Source: Bacteroidota bacterium
GTDB lineage: Bacteria > Bacteroidota > Bacteroidia > Bacteroidales > Porphyromonadaceae
Direction: 5' to 3'
DNA: 64,000 nucleotides
NCBI GenBank assembly: GCA_023395395.1
Contig: JAEWZH010000004.1
Coordinates: 1 to 64,000 of the forward strand
This document shows, piece by piece, positions 7,661-17,306 of this stretch. The position numbers and the translations under genes were made by a program. The notes under the pieces were generated by a model. The model did not search any database and was not told where the DNA came from. It saw only the letters and a list, made by a program, of their open reading frames with translations. Within the stretch, counting starts at the first letter, position 1. Each line of letters starts with the position of its first letter.

Positions 7661-8269
7661 ATGATTATCAAGAATATTGAACAAAAAATCAAGCTTGCAT
7701 TAATAGTAAGCGTTCTATCTATTATCGCAGGATTAATTCTTGCAATTGTTGGATTTACGACAGGAGCGAGGATGGTATCAAAAGCGAGTCAGCAGATATA
7801 CATCCTGAAAGATGGTATGGTGACTACTGCCGATAGAACTGATAGGAGTAGTAGTTTCGAGATAGAAGCCAAAAGCACGATAAAAACCTTTCATCGTCTG
7901 TTTTTTACACTTCCTCCCGATGATAAATATATCGAACAAACTATCAATGAGGCTTTATATCTTATCGATGATTCCGGAATAAAGCAAAAGAATGCCTTAC
8001 TTGACAAAGGCTTTTACAGCGATATTCTTGCGCATTCGGCTAATTTCTCAATCGTATGCGATAGCATTAACATAAATCGGGAGGAAATGACCTTTCGATA
8101 CTACGGCAAGCAGCGTATTGAGAAGAAAAACTCTATTACTATTAGAGAACTTCAAACGACAGGCGGGCTTCGCCAAATTGCAAGAACAGAAAATAATCCA
8201 TTTGGCTATATCATAGTAGACTACCGTACTATTTCCAATAAAGACATCACGAATAAGACAAAATTTTGA
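7661..8269 (+). CDS. traK: Conjugative transposon protein TraK (VirB8-like)
   Basis: 202 residues: a short cytoplasmic start (MIIKNIEQKIK), one membrane helix at about 12-35, then a periplasmic domain. The motifs TFHRLFFTLPPDDKYIEQTI and ALYLIDDSG, and the C-terminal FRYYGKQRIEKKNSITIREL, are typical of TraK. VirB8-type proteins nucleate the T4SS at the inner membrane. It sits 12 bp after traJ and 1 bp before the next gene. Confidence 0.88.
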   Translation: MIIKNIEQKIKLALIVSVLSIIAGLILAIVGFTTGARMVSKASQQIYILKDGMVTTADRTDRSSSFEIEAKSTIKTFHRLFFTLPPDDKYIEQTINEALYLIDDSGIKQKNALLDKGFYSDILAHSANFSIVCDSININREEMTFRYYGKQRIEKKNSITIRELQTTGGLRQIARTENNPFGYIIVDYRTISNKDITNKTKF

Positions 8270-8270
8270 C

Positions 8271-8732
8271 ATGAAAAGATTGAGACGAAAGCTCACAGAT
8301 GAACAAATACATCGCTTTGAAGATGCAGGAAATCGGTTTGGCAACAAATTAAAGATCTCCGACAAAGTGATAAAATTGAACTCATTTATTGAGGGTCATA
8401 GGAAGGTCGCATTACCTCTTATTGTGGTTATTGCTGCTGCAATAATGACGATTAATTTTATTATTAGTACTCACGTAGAATCTACATCAAAACGGAACTA
8501 TAAGAACGCTATAAAGACTCCGATAACTACTAAAAATACATATCTATCGCAAAGTATTCAGGAGCTGCATGATGATAATATCTTGATAGCTGATAGTATA
8601 CAACTTTTACTAGACAAAGAGAACTTAACGCAGGAAGACACTCTCTACATTAACAGGAGTCTTACCTATCTTAATAACCTACACAAATTAATTCAAGACA
8701 ATGGGCAAGAAAATCAACCTCAAGCAAATTAA
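8271..8732 (+). CDS. Single-pass membrane protein at the TraL position
   Basis: 153 residues with a basic N-terminus, one membrane helix at about 45-65 (VALPLIVVIAAAIMTINFII) and a periplasmic polar tail of ~85 residues. Its place between TraK and TraM is that of TraL in the Bacteroides tra operon, but sequence resemblance cannot be judged by eye. It overlaps traM by 32 nt, which suggests translational coupling. Confidence 0.6.
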   Translation: MKRLRRKLTDEQIHRFEDAGNRFGNKLKISDKVIKLNSFIEGHRKVALPLIVVIAAAIMTINFIISTHVESTSKRNYKNAIKTPITTKNTYLSQSIQELHDDNILIADSIQLLLDKENLTQEDTLYINRSLTYLNNLHKLIQDNGQENQPQAN

Positions 8733-9906
8733 CTTCAAGGACAAAAAGTTTATTTTCCCCTTGATTGTTGTTGTAATAGTCATCTTTATTGGTTGGTCAA
8801 TATTTGGCATCGTAACATCTCTAGATGGAGAGAGCGAAGATGAAACCGACAAGGAGATAACAGAACTTCAGGATGTACCCACCTCTACCTCTACCTCGTT
8901 AGAGAGTAAGGCATCTGCCATGCAAGACTCTTATAAGTTCAAAAATGAATATACAGCAGTTCAAGGCATGTATGATCCCACTGTAATTGATTCAGATACT
9001 ACTATCTATACTGCAGAAGAAATTGCCTACCTAGACTCTCTCGAACGCATTGCTCTAGCATCTGAAGCTGATATTTTGGCGATGAATTCAGATATACTAC
9101 AGCAAAATCAAGACTTAGCTAATCAAAAGCGAGGTCTTGGCTCAAATCCTGTACCCTCTAATAATCCACGACCAATAGGAAATGACTCATCTTTTTCAAG
9201 TAATGAGTTAGTAGACGAAATGATAATGTATCAGAAGCTCATCAACGGAGAAGAGATACTCACTCCTGAGCAAGAAGCTCTCCGCAAAGAAGAACAGATT
9301 AGGCTAGAAGAACGCCAAAAGGTTATGGCCGAACTTAACGCATCTGAAGTTATAGTGGTAGAAAAGGTAGATAATATCAACGAATCCGCTTTCAACACCA
9401 TTAGTTCTCACTCCAAGAAGCCTTTTACCGCCCACAATACGTTCAAAGCAATGGTCGACCAAACCACGAAAGTAGAACAGGGAAGTAGAGTTAGGTTTGT
9501 CCTTTTAGAGGATGTAAAAATCAATGACGATATTATATCAAAAGGCACACATATTTACGGTACAGTTTCAGGATTTAGCGGTCAACGTATCAATGCGAAA
9601 ATCAATGCCATAATGTTTAACGACAATTACATAAAGGTAAATCTTAATGTGCTTGACCTAGATGGACAACCAGGACTTTACGTACCAAAGTCCGCCTTTC
9701 GTGATGCAACTAAGTCTATTGCCTCTCAGACAATACAGGGAGGTAATGTGAACATTAACTCCTCCCCAGACAATTTTGTCGGGATGGCTGCTCAAGCCAT
9801 CCAACAAGCATATCAAGGGGTAACCCAAGCCGTGTCTAACAATATAACGAAACAAAGAGCAACTATCAAGTATAACACCATCGTATATCTAACAAACGAG
9901 AAATAA
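8701..9906 (+). CDS. traM: Conjugative transposon protein TraM (VirB10-like)
   Basis: 401 residues: a basic start, one membrane helix at about 17-38 (IFPLIVVVIVIFIGWSIFGI), a long low-complexity linker (Ser/Thr/Asn/Pro-rich, about 40-190), a helical charged segment (LRKEEQIRLEERQKVMAEL), then a C-terminal beta domain from about 240 (FKAMVDQTTKVEQGSRVRFV, GTHIYGTVSGFSGQRINAKI). This is the VirB10/TrbI layout that spans the periplasm and links inner and outer membrane complexes. It lies 2 bp before traN. Confidence 0.88.
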   Translation: MGKKINLKQINFKDKKFIFPLIVVVIVIFIGWSIFGIVTSLDGESEDETDKEITELQDVPTSTSTSLESKASAMQDSYKFKNEYTAVQGMYDPTVIDSDTTIYTAEEIAYLDSLERIALASEADILAMNSDILQQNQDLANQKRGLGSNPVPSNNPRPIGNDSSFSSNELVDEMIMYQKLINGEEILTPEQEALRKEEQIRLEERQKVMAELNASEVIVVEKVDNINESAFNTISSHSKKPFTAHNTFKAMVDQTTKVEQGSRVRFVLLEDVKINDDIISKGTHIYGTVSGFSGQRINAKINAIMFNDNYIKVNLNVLDLDGQPGLYVPKSAFRDATKSIASQTIQGGNVNINSSPDNFVGMAAQAIQQAYQGVTQAVSNNITKQRATIKYNTIVYLTNEK

Positions 9907-9908
9907 TT

Positions 9909-10736
9909 ATGAGATTTATTTTTTACCCCCTAACTATTCTTCTTTTAGTACTATCCTCAGTAGATACTTTTGCCCAAATGGAAGTCCAAGAGGCAGGAGT
10001 AAACAAAGAGAACCTACCTGTTATCTACGTAAATAAGGATGTCTCTACCCACTTTGTCTCTCCTGAAAAAATAGAGTACGTAGATGTCTCTATCCCCGAT
10101 ATTGCAGGAGATATACCGCTACCGAATACACTAAGAGTGAAACCAACAAAAGAGGGAGCCTCAGGTGTATTGACCATCACAACTGAGCGATTTATGGTGC
10201 AGTATCTTCTCGTCTATACAGAAGACTTGAGCAAAGTCTATTCACGTTACAACATACCATATAGCGATGTAAAGAGCTACCTCAATCCAGAATCAGATAT
10301 GACACAATCACAGCTATACGACTACTGCCATAAAATACTCTTGACCAATAACAACTACTACAATGTATCCTCCAATAAGCATGGCATGCGTATTAGGCTG
10401 AATAATATCTACACTGTAGATAAATACTTCTTCCTCGATATTAGTCTCTTCAATAAAACTAATATCCAATACGATATAGAAAATATGAGGTTCTTTGTAG
10501 AAGACAAGAAAAAAGCCAAGGCAACAACCTTTCAAAGCATAGAATTGGTTCCCTTACTCATGTCCCAAAAAGATAAGAGCTTCAAGAAGAAATACCGAAA
10601 CATTTTTGTTTTCGAAAAATTCACCTTTCCTGAAGAAAAGGTTTTTGTAGTAGAGCTCTCAGAAAAACAACTATCTGGTAGGGTTATACGCTTAGAGATA
10701 GAGTATAGCGATGTATTAAAGGCAGACCTCTTTTAG
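9909..10736 (+). CDS. traN: Conjugative transposon protein TraN (VirB9-like, DUF4138)
   Basis: 275 residues with a signal peptide ending at TFAQ (about residue 22), then a beta-rich protein: NLPVIYVNKDVSTHFVSPEK, VSIPDIAGDIPLPNTLRVKP and ERFMVQYLLVY are typical of the TraN/DUF4138 family. It is expected in the periplasm or outer membrane with TraM and TraO. It is slightly shorter than many TraN proteins, which are about 300 residues or more. Flanking genes are 2 bp away on each side. Confidence 0.88.
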   Translation: MRFIFYPLTILLLVLSSVDTFAQMEVQEAGVNKENLPVIYVNKDVSTHFVSPEKIEYVDVSIPDIAGDIPLPNTLRVKPTKEGASGVLTITTERFMVQYLLVYTEDLSKVYSRYNIPYSDVKSYLNPESDMTQSQLYDYCHKILLTNNNYYNVSSNKHGMRIRLNNIYTVDKYFFLDISLFNKTNIQYDIENMRFFVEDKKKAKATTFQSIELVPLLMSQKDKSFKKKYRNIFVFEKFTFPEEKVFVVELSEKQLSGRVIRLEIEYSDVLKADLF

Positions 10737-10738
10737 TT

Positions 10739-11242
10739 ATGAAGCATCTAAAAATAATAATAGCTATTGTATTAGCTTCCATTAGCATCGTATCGATGAG
10801 AGCTGGCGAAAACGATTGGCATATCTACTTCTCTCCTACCTACTACCTCAACCCTCTCCACCGAACTTCCCTTCAAGGAGGTCTCATTGGCTTTGAGAAA
10901 GAGCTAACAAGGAGAAGAATGGCTGGCTTCGCAGTAGTTGTTCGAGACCCTGTTCTCTACAACCAAGGCACGTTTAAGAAGGCAGATTATAGTCTTTTAG
11001 GCTATTATAAGCCATCCATATATCTTGGTAAGAACGACAACGCTTACATAAGTTTTGGTGGTAATTTAGGTTCAGGAGCCAAAGGCATTACCTTTGGCTT
11101 AAACCTAAGCTTAGAGTATGCATATACCTTTCGCAATAGGGTGAAGCTCTTTATCTCGCAGGACAACTTACTTGTATTTCGTACAGACAACCTACTCATA
11201 TCAGGCGTATCAGTAGGCATAAAAATCCCACTTACACGATGA
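10739..11242 (+). CDS. traO: Conjugative transposon protein TraO
   Basis: 167 residues with an N-terminal signal peptide, then short amphipathic beta strands (YLNPLHRTSLQGGLIGFEKE, AYISFGGNLGSGAKGITFGL), ending in VGIKIPLTR. TraO proteins are small outer-membrane-barrel-like proteins that follow traN. Its stop codon overlaps the ATG of the next gene. Confidence 0.75.
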   Translation: MKHLKIIIAIVLASISIVSMRAGENDWHIYFSPTYYLNPLHRTSLQGGLIGFEKELTRRRMAGFAVVVRDPVLYNQGTFKKADYSLLGYYKPSIYLGKNDNAYISFGGNLGSGAKGITFGLNLSLEYAYTFRNRVKLFISQDNLLVFRTDNLLISGVSVGIKIPLTR

Positions 11243-11874
11243 TTTACCCAATGAAAACTATCCTATTCTTTTCCCTCCTGTTTATACTCTCCTCTTGTGC
11301 GGTAACACACAATCAAGGAGAAGAACCGTCAATGTCAATGGCTAAGCATCATCATACTTGCCACATGATTTTGAGGTACCCTGACGCTGCCATAGTGGGC
11401 GGAGCCAGCCTTGAGTTGTCAGAGCAATTGAGCTTGTACTATGCTTCAAAATCAGACGATAGTATGCTTTGCTCTCCAATATCAACACGAGTCAGCTTTA
11501 GAACTGATAGTCTAACAGGTGAAACTATTGGTTTTATCCCCTCAGACATTTTGTTTGGCTTTGATGAGTATAAACTCACGCCATCTCAACATGCTCCAAT
11601 AGACTTTGCCGTCAGCTATATTAAGCAGAATAGTAAAGATCAAGTAATTCAAATTGTAGGACATACCGATTCCATAGGCACAGACGAATATAACCTCCTT
11701 CTCTCACAGCGGAGAGCGACCTCTGTAGGAGATTACATTCAGTCCCATTATGGTGGCGAAGTAACAGTTGCTGAAATTATTGGTATTGGCGAAGCTCAAC
11801 CAACAGCTTCTAATGACACAGCTGAGAATCGACAAAAGAACAGGAGAGTAGAGATAATTTTCAAAGCTAGGTAA
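11239..11874 (+). CDS. OmpA-type lipoprotein of the conjugation operon
   Basis: 211 residues. The lipobox LSSC lies near residue 20, so the protein should be lipid-anchored. The C-terminal half (about 95-211) is an OmpA peptidoglycan-binding domain: FGFDEYKLTP, IVGHTDSIGTDEYNLLLSQR and NRRVEIIF. It may anchor the T4SS outer membrane complex to the cell wall, or stand in for a VirB7-type lipoprotein. The ATG at 11239 overlaps the traO stop; an alternative ATG at 11251 gives a more usual signal peptide. Confidence 0.85.
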   Translation: MIYPMKTILFFSLLFILSSCAVTHNQGEEPSMSMAKHHHTCHMILRYPDAAIVGGASLELSEQLSLYYASKSDDSMLCSPISTRVSFRTDSLTGETIGFIPSDILFGFDEYKLTPSQHAPIDFAVSYIKQNSKDQVIQIVGHTDSIGTDEYNLLLSQRRATSVGDYIQSHYGGEVTVAEIIGIGEAQPTASNDTAENRQKNRRVEIIFKAR

Positions 11875-11883
11875 GAGTGGGCA

Positions 11884-13878
11884 ATGGAAGAGAGTAAAGA
11901 GCTAGAAAAGATATATACCCTATTTCGTGGCATTATCTACGTCTCTGTACTTGTAGAAATAGGAGTATACATCCCTAGAGAGTGGTTAGGGGAAGCCAAT
12001 ATTGTCTTTGATAGAATACGTGGTTTTGGCATATACCAAAACGTAGTCTTTTCAAAGCTATTCAGCATACTAATCGTTATCATTACGAGCATTGGAACGA
12101 GAGCAAAGAAAAGACTCGACTTCGATATCAATAAGATGGTGTATGCACCGCTTATTGTAGGGTTGCTTTCACTGATTACTAGTGTTTATTTGTTAGGGCA
12201 AGGAGGGAAATTTATTTATGGATATGTTCTTCTCTCATTCATGGGAATTCTGTTTGTGCATATTGCCCTTGATAGTCTTTCAAAGATTATCAAAGACAAT
12301 TTAGGGCAAGACAAATTCAACCTAGAAAATGAAAGCTTTGATCAGCACCAAGAGTTGAAAGAAAGTGACATTTCTATCAATATCCCAACCAAGTACTACT
12401 ACAAAGGAAAGATGCGTGATTCTTGGATTAACGTAGAGAATCCTTTCCGTGGTACTTGGGTACTAGGGACACCTGGATCTGGAAAGACTTTTTCAATTAT
12501 CGAACCTGTGATAAGGCAACACGCTCGGAAAGGCTTCTCACTTGTAGTTTATGACTATAAGTTCCCTACCCTTGCGACCAAACTATACTACCACTATCTT
12601 AAAGCCGTCCACGATGGCAACGCTCCCCAAGGCTGCAAATTCAGGATGATAAACTTTACTAAAGTAGAGTACTCCCATCGCATTAACCCTATTCAAAAGA
12701 AATATATTCCAAACCTAGCAGCAGCTAGTGAAACTGCTTCTACACTCATCGAATCGCTAAAAAAAGGTCAACAATCTAGTGGTGGTTCAGATGACTTCTT
12801 TAAAAAGTCGGCTGAGAACTATCTTGCTGCAATCATCTACTTTTTTACGAGATATGAGAACGGCAAGTATAGTACAATGGCACATGTATTGGCACTGTTA
12901 AATCAAGACTATAAGGTACAATTCGATTTATTAATGACCAACAGAGAGATACAGCCATTGCTTGCCCCTTTTATGACTGCACTTCATAACAAAGCAATGG
13001 ATCAGCTTGAGGGTATGATTGGTACACTTAGAGTTGATTGTAGCCGTTTAGCTACAAAAGAAGCCTTTTGGATATTTACAGGAGACGACTTCGATTTGAA
13101 AGTTTCCGACCCGCAGAATCCAAGCTTCCTACTTATTGCCAACGACCCTGAGATGGAAAGTATCAATAGTAGCCTGAACGCACTTATCATCAATCGATTG
13201 GTGACAAGAGTTAATTCAGGTGCTGGTAAAAATATCCCAGTCAATATCATTATAGATGAGTTACCCACTATCTATTTCCATAAAATAGACCGCCTCATTG
13301 GAACAGCGAGAAGCAATAAAGTTGCAGTTACACTAGGTTTCCAAGAGTTACCACAATTAGAGTCAGACTATGGAAAGATTGGCATGCAGAAAGTTATTAG
13401 TGTTTGTGCTAATGTCATCTGTGCATCTGCAAGGAATAAAGAAACTCTTGATTGGCTTTCCTCAAGTATCTTTGGCAAGGTTAAGCAAATAAAAAAGGGC
13501 GTATCGATAGACCACAATAAGACAAGTATTAGTCTTAATGAAGAGATGGGCGACTTAGTACCTGCCTCCAAGATAGCCGATATGCCTACAGGCTTCTTGT
13601 GTGGTCAAATTGCTAGAGATTTCATTGCAACTAAAACGAAGAAAGACGGTTCAATAGACATACAAGAAGCAGAAGAGTTTCAAACAACGAAGTTCTATGC
13701 CAAGACCAATTTCGATATGGTAGCGATTAAAGAAGAAGAGGGCAACTATCCAAATGCCCTCCCTTTAGTATACGACTTTGGAGGACTTGAAAAGAAAGAA
13801 GAGTTACTATCCCAAAATTTTGAGAAGATCCTGAAAGAGGTAGAAGAAATCTGTAATAAGCACAGAATATCAAAATAG
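11884..13878 (+). CDS. Type IV coupling protein (VirD4/TraD/MobC family ATPase)
   Basis: 664 residues. Membrane segments occupy the first ~135 residues. The Walker A motif GTPGSGKT is at about 195-202 and Walker B IIIDELPTIYF at about 457-467. The segments NPFRGTWVLG, SLVVYDYKFPTLATKL and GFQELPQLESDYGK are typical of coupling proteins of Bacteroidota elements. It would recruit the relaxase-DNA complex and pump it into the T4SS channel. Length is normal and all key residues are present, so this gene looks intact although traG upstream is broken. Confidence 0.92.
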   Translation: MEESKELEKIYTLFRGIIYVSVLVEIGVYIPREWLGEANIVFDRIRGFGIYQNVVFSKLFSILIVIITSIGTRAKKRLDFDINKMVYAPLIVGLLSLITSVYLLGQGGKFIYGYVLLSFMGILFVHIALDSLSKIIKDNLGQDKFNLENESFDQHQELKESDISINIPTKYYYKGKMRDSWINVENPFRGTWVLGTPGSGKTFSIIEPVIRQHARKGFSLVVYDYKFPTLATKLYYHYLKAVHDGNAPQGCKFRMINFTKVEYSHRINPIQKKYIPNLAAASETASTLIESLKKGQQSSGGSDDFFKKSAENYLAAIIYFFTRYENGKYSTMAHVLALLNQDYKVQFDLLMTNREIQPLLAPFMTALHNKAMDQLEGMIGTLRVDCSRLATKEAFWIFTGDDFDLKVSDPQNPSFLLIANDPEMESINSSLNALIINRLVTRVNSGAGKNIPVNIIIDELPTIYFHKIDRLIGTARSNKVAVTLGFQELPQLESDYGKIGMQKVISVCANVICASARNKETLDWLSSSIFGKVKQIKKGVSIDHNKTSISLNEEMGDLVPASKIADMPTGFLCGQIARDFIATKTKKDGSIDIQEAEEFQTTKFYAKTNFDMVAIKEEEGNYPNALPLVYDFGGLEKKEELLSQNFEKILKEVEEICNKHRISK

Positions 13879-13879
13879 T

Positions 13880-14665
13880 ATGAAGCTACTACTCCTATCT
13901 ATACTGCTGCTGTTTTTGGCTAATTCAAGTGAAGCGCAATTCTATACGATAAGAAGTACTCAATCTACAAAGACTTCTACTCCTATAGAGGTCAAAGAGA
14001 GTACAACATTAGACGACTTTCAGCCAATCAAGCCGGACAAAACAAATATTTTCAAACAAGAAATATTTCAATGTTCTCTGCCCCTCGATAGAGAGTTATA
14101 CCTCACCTCTCCTTATGGTTATCGTAAAGACCCATTTACAGGTAAAACAAGATTTCATCATGGATTGGATTTACAATGTGATAATGAAAAGGTCTTGGCA
14201 ATGTTTCCTGGAAAAGTGGTCAAAGTAGGAAAAAACAAAGGCTATGGCAACTATATTGTCATCACCCATAAAGTCTTTGAGGTAACCTATGGGCACCTTG
14301 AATACGCATTAGTAGAAAAAGGCGACTTTGTAAACCCGGGAACAATCGTTGGTATATCAGGGAATACAGGTCGCTCCACCGGACCCCATCTCCATTTAGA
14401 GATAAAGTATAGAGGCAAGAAGTGCGACCCGCTCCCATTGCTCGCCTTTATCGATAAGACAGTTAAGATACAAAACAAAATAAAAGACAACATTATGAAC
14501 GAAAAGAATAGTTCTATGACCGCATTAGCACACGTGCAAGAGGCATATTCAGAAGAATACATTGCCTTTTTGAAAGAAGAGGGTAAAACCTCATCAGAAG
14601 AGAGTGCCTTGTTATTTCTTGAAATGAAAGAGAAAGAGATACTCACCTCTGAGCAAGAAGCCTAA
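13880..14665 (+). CDS. Secreted M23 family metallopeptidase of the conjugation operon
   Basis: 261 residues with a signal peptide (LLLLSILLLFLANSSEAQ) and a LytM/M23 domain at about 70-195. Zinc and catalytic motifs are visible: FHHGLDLQCD (HxxxD) and GPHLHLEIK (HxH), plus GYGNYIVITH and GHLEYALVEKGD. M23 enzymes cut peptidoglycan cross-bridges and here would open the wall for the transfer apparatus. A charged C-terminal tail (about 205-261) follows. It starts 1 bp after the coupling protein stop. Confidence 0.9.
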   Translation: MKLLLLSILLLFLANSSEAQFYTIRSTQSTKTSTPIEVKESTTLDDFQPIKPDKTNIFKQEIFQCSLPLDRELYLTSPYGYRKDPFTGKTRFHHGLDLQCDNEKVLAMFPGKVVKVGKNKGYGNYIVITHKVFEVTYGHLEYALVEKGDFVNPGTIVGISGNTGRSTGPHLHLEIKYRGKKCDPLPLLAFIDKTVKIQNKIKDNIMNEKNSSMTALAHVQEAYSEEYIAFLKEEGKTSSEESALLFLEMKEKEILTSEQEA

Positions 14666-14696
14666 GTATAATCACCTTATTTCCCCCTATCGTTAA

Positions 14697-17303
14697 ATGC
14701 GTATGAAGCTAGATAAGAAATTTGCAGAAGCCCTCACTGATGCCCTGATCAATAAGATTAAGGCAATAGAGGTAGAGCATCACGAAGTGCCTTGGTTCGA
14801 CAATGTCGGCATGCAACCTAAAAACTTAGACGGCAAGGCTTATAAAGGTCTGAACAAGCTCTTGCTCTACATGCTAGACGGTGGCAGAGAAGTTCCTGTC
14901 TATATGACTTTTCTTAGAGCGAAACAAGAAGGTTTACTCATTCGTAAAGGAGAGAAGTCATTACCAGTACAATATGCAAACAAAGTCGCTTTTCATAAAG
15001 AGACCAAAAAGAGTATTTCTATTGACAAGTATGAAGAGTTATCAGCTACAGAAAAAGAGAAATACGATATAGCTTTTATGATGAAGCACTACGATGTTTT
15101 CAATGTTGAGCAAACCAACATGGAGGAGGTCAAACCAGAGCTTTTTCAGCAGCTGAAAGAACAAGCTAAACTCGAGGAAAGAGTAGTTCAAGAATCTGAT
15201 TCTCATTTGTTATCAATAGTGAATAATCAATCCTGGTATACTCCTATCAAGCTTGATAGAGTTGATCGAGCTTACTACTCTCCCAGCCAAGATGAAATTC
15301 ACTTGCCTAAGCGAGAGTTTTTCAAGAGTGATGATTTGTTTTATTCCACTATGCTTCATGAAATGAGCCACTCAACAGGTCATGAAAGTAGACTAAACAG
15401 AGAAATTCACAACGAATTTGGCTCACCGAAATATGCGAGAGAGGAGCTTGTTGCAGAGCTATCAGCAGCTATCGTAGGACAACAATATGGGGTATCAAAA
15501 ACCATATTAGAGGGGAACGCCAATTATCTTCACAACTGGTTAGACGCTATAAAGCAAGAACCTGAATTTCTCAATGAGGTCTTAGAGGACGTACTTAACG
15601 CCTCAAATATGATAGTAGATAGAGTAGAAGAAGTACAAAAAAAGCATATGGATAAAACTATGTCGACCAAAGAAACAAAGCAAGGCAAGTCTGCTTATGA
15701 CTTACAGGCTCAATACAGCCGTATAAACGCCTTATATCCGACTTCTGTCACAACAGATAAGGACAGGCAAGTAGTAAACCGTATTAAGCAAGCAGAAGCC
15801 ATTATACGGAGGTACAACGAGAATATAACAAACCGCTTAGGTCTAGACTACTACAAAGACGAACAAAAAGTACATCAGTCCCTCGATAGATCTATCTATG
15901 CAGCACCTATTAACGTATCTACTAATCTGAGTGCAGGAGAGTCCCCCCAATATCAGGTAGAAGTCCAAGATTCAATGAAAGTATCAGAGGAGCTAATCGC
16001 TCTTGCTGAAATTTACTCAAAAGAGCAATCTATGACTCCTGACAAAGTTAATGAGCATGGAATAGAACTCCCAGCTAGTCTAATGACCTCTCTACGTACT
16101 CGACAAATAATTATGAGCGATTTAGAGCTCAACTTTAGCCCTGAAAAGGAAACCGAGTTACTAGAAGAGAAGATGAGGATCGAAGACAAAATTAGGCTAC
16201 AGTTAAGGACATATATAGCTGAAAAGTTTGGTCACCAGCTCCCTACTATCTCCACTTTCGATGAAAAGATGCAAGCTCTTGAGGGACTAGAGGAACACAT
16301 ACCACAGGATAATAGAGTAAAGCTTCTGCACGATGGTTTACACGACTCATTTCCTTTAGTCATTACAACGGAAAATACAGAGAAAAACCGTAGAGAATTA
16401 GAAGCAATTGATGCCGAATATGAAATTCTACCTACAGGGAAATTGAGATATAAGGGAGCTGTTCGCATTCAAGAAGGCTATACTCTAGAAAATACAGAGA
16501 AAAATAAGTCGTTCTTGCAAAAGAATAATATAAATTATGATGTAGTCAAGAGTAATAGGCTATATGTGTCCAATAAAGCCCCAAATGTAGGAGCTATGCT
16601 ATTCCTTGCGCTCGGTGCAATAAGCCCAGTTATCGGCATTATGGTTATGGTGCATTTAGCTAATAAAAAGAATCTAGAGAAGCTGTTTAATACCAAAGAA
16701 GCCTTTACTAATAAGGAGGTAAACCGACTTAATAAGGGTGAGACAATCAGAAAGACGGTACGTGAAGATGGTCGCAAAGTGGAAAAGTACTACTTTGTCG
16801 ATGATGAAACGCTTAGACTTAGGTCTATTCCTGTCAATGAAGTACACCTTCCAAATCGAGTGAATGGTATAAGCCTTTCCATATCTCAACTTCAGAATCT
16901 TAGAGAGGGCAAGGAGGTTACAGGTTATGACAAAGAAACTGACAAATACTATCAAGCACGCTTAGACCTCAATAATCCCAAAACAATAGAGATGGGACTA
17001 AAGGAAATGAAAGCAGAGAAAGAGTACTCTTATGCTCCAAAGCCCAATAGTCCTGACTCTGAAAAAATAGCCTATGTAGCTCTTCATGGTGCTCAAGGGG
17101 TCAATGATATATGGGAGCTGGGTGGAGTCGATTTAGAGCGTGATTCTTTCCTCGACAAGTACGACATAGAGGGTTTCTACAAAGACTATCTAACAGCCGA
17201 CAAAAGTAAGGATATGGCTCGTGCAAAAGAACTTGATAATGAGATAAAGAACACCGCCTCTCAAAGTCAAGCCCAAGGACAATCACAAGGTTTAAGTAGA
17301 TAG
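14697..17303 (+). CDS. ArdC-like antirestriction / zincin protein with DUF3945-type tail
   Basis: 868 residues. The N-terminus (about 10-120) resembles the ArdC ssDNA-binding domain (EVPWFDNVGMQPKNLDGKAY, LLYMLDGGREVPVYMTF, KGEKSLPV). A zincin domain follows with HEMSH (HExxH) near residue 222 and ELVAELSAAIVG as the third-ligand region. Two short hydrophobic segments lie near 625-650. The C-terminal part has RLNKGETIRKTV and VTGYDKETDKYYQARLDL, typical of DUF3945/DUF4099 modules. ArdC proteins protect incoming single strands and interfere with restriction. An alternative in-frame ATG lies at 14703. Confidence 0.8.
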   Translation: MRMKLDKKFAEALTDALINKIKAIEVEHHEVPWFDNVGMQPKNLDGKAYKGLNKLLLYMLDGGREVPVYMTFLRAKQEGLLIRKGEKSLPVQYANKVAFHKETKKSISIDKYEELSATEKEKYDIAFMMKHYDVFNVEQTNMEEVKPELFQQLKEQAKLEERVVQESDSHLLSIVNNQSWYTPIKLDRVDRAYYSPSQDEIHLPKREFFKSDDLFYSTMLHEMSHSTGHESRLNREIHNEFGSPKYAREELVAELSAAIVGQQYGVSKTILEGNANYLHNWLDAIKQEPEFLNEVLEDVLNASNMIVDRVEEVQKKHMDKTMSTKETKQGKSAYDLQAQYSRINALYPTSVTTDKDRQVVNRIKQAEAIIRRYNENITNRLGLDYYKDEQKVHQSLDRSIYAAPINVSTNLSAGESPQYQVEVQDSMKVSEELIALAEIYSKEQSMTPDKVNEHGIELPASLMTSLRTRQIIMSDLELNFSPEKETELLEEKMRIEDKIRLQLRTYIAEKFGHQLPTISTFDEKMQALEGLEEHIPQDNRVKLLHDGLHDSFPLVITTENTEKNRRELEAIDAEYEILPTGKLRYKGAVRIQEGYTLENTEKNKSFLQKNNINYDVVKSNRLYVSNKAPNVGAMLFLALGAISPVIGIMVMVHLANKKNLEKLFNTKEAFTNKEVNRLNKGETIRKTVREDGRKVEKYYFVDDETLRLRSIPVNEVHLPNRVNGISLSISQLQNLREGKEVTGYDKETDKYYQARLDLNNPKTIEMGLKEMKAEKEYSYAPKPNSPDSEKIAYVALHGAQGVNDIWELGGVDLERDSFLDKYDIEGFYKDYLTADKSKDMARAKELDNEIKNTASQSQAQGQSQGLSR

Positions 17304-17306
17304 TAT

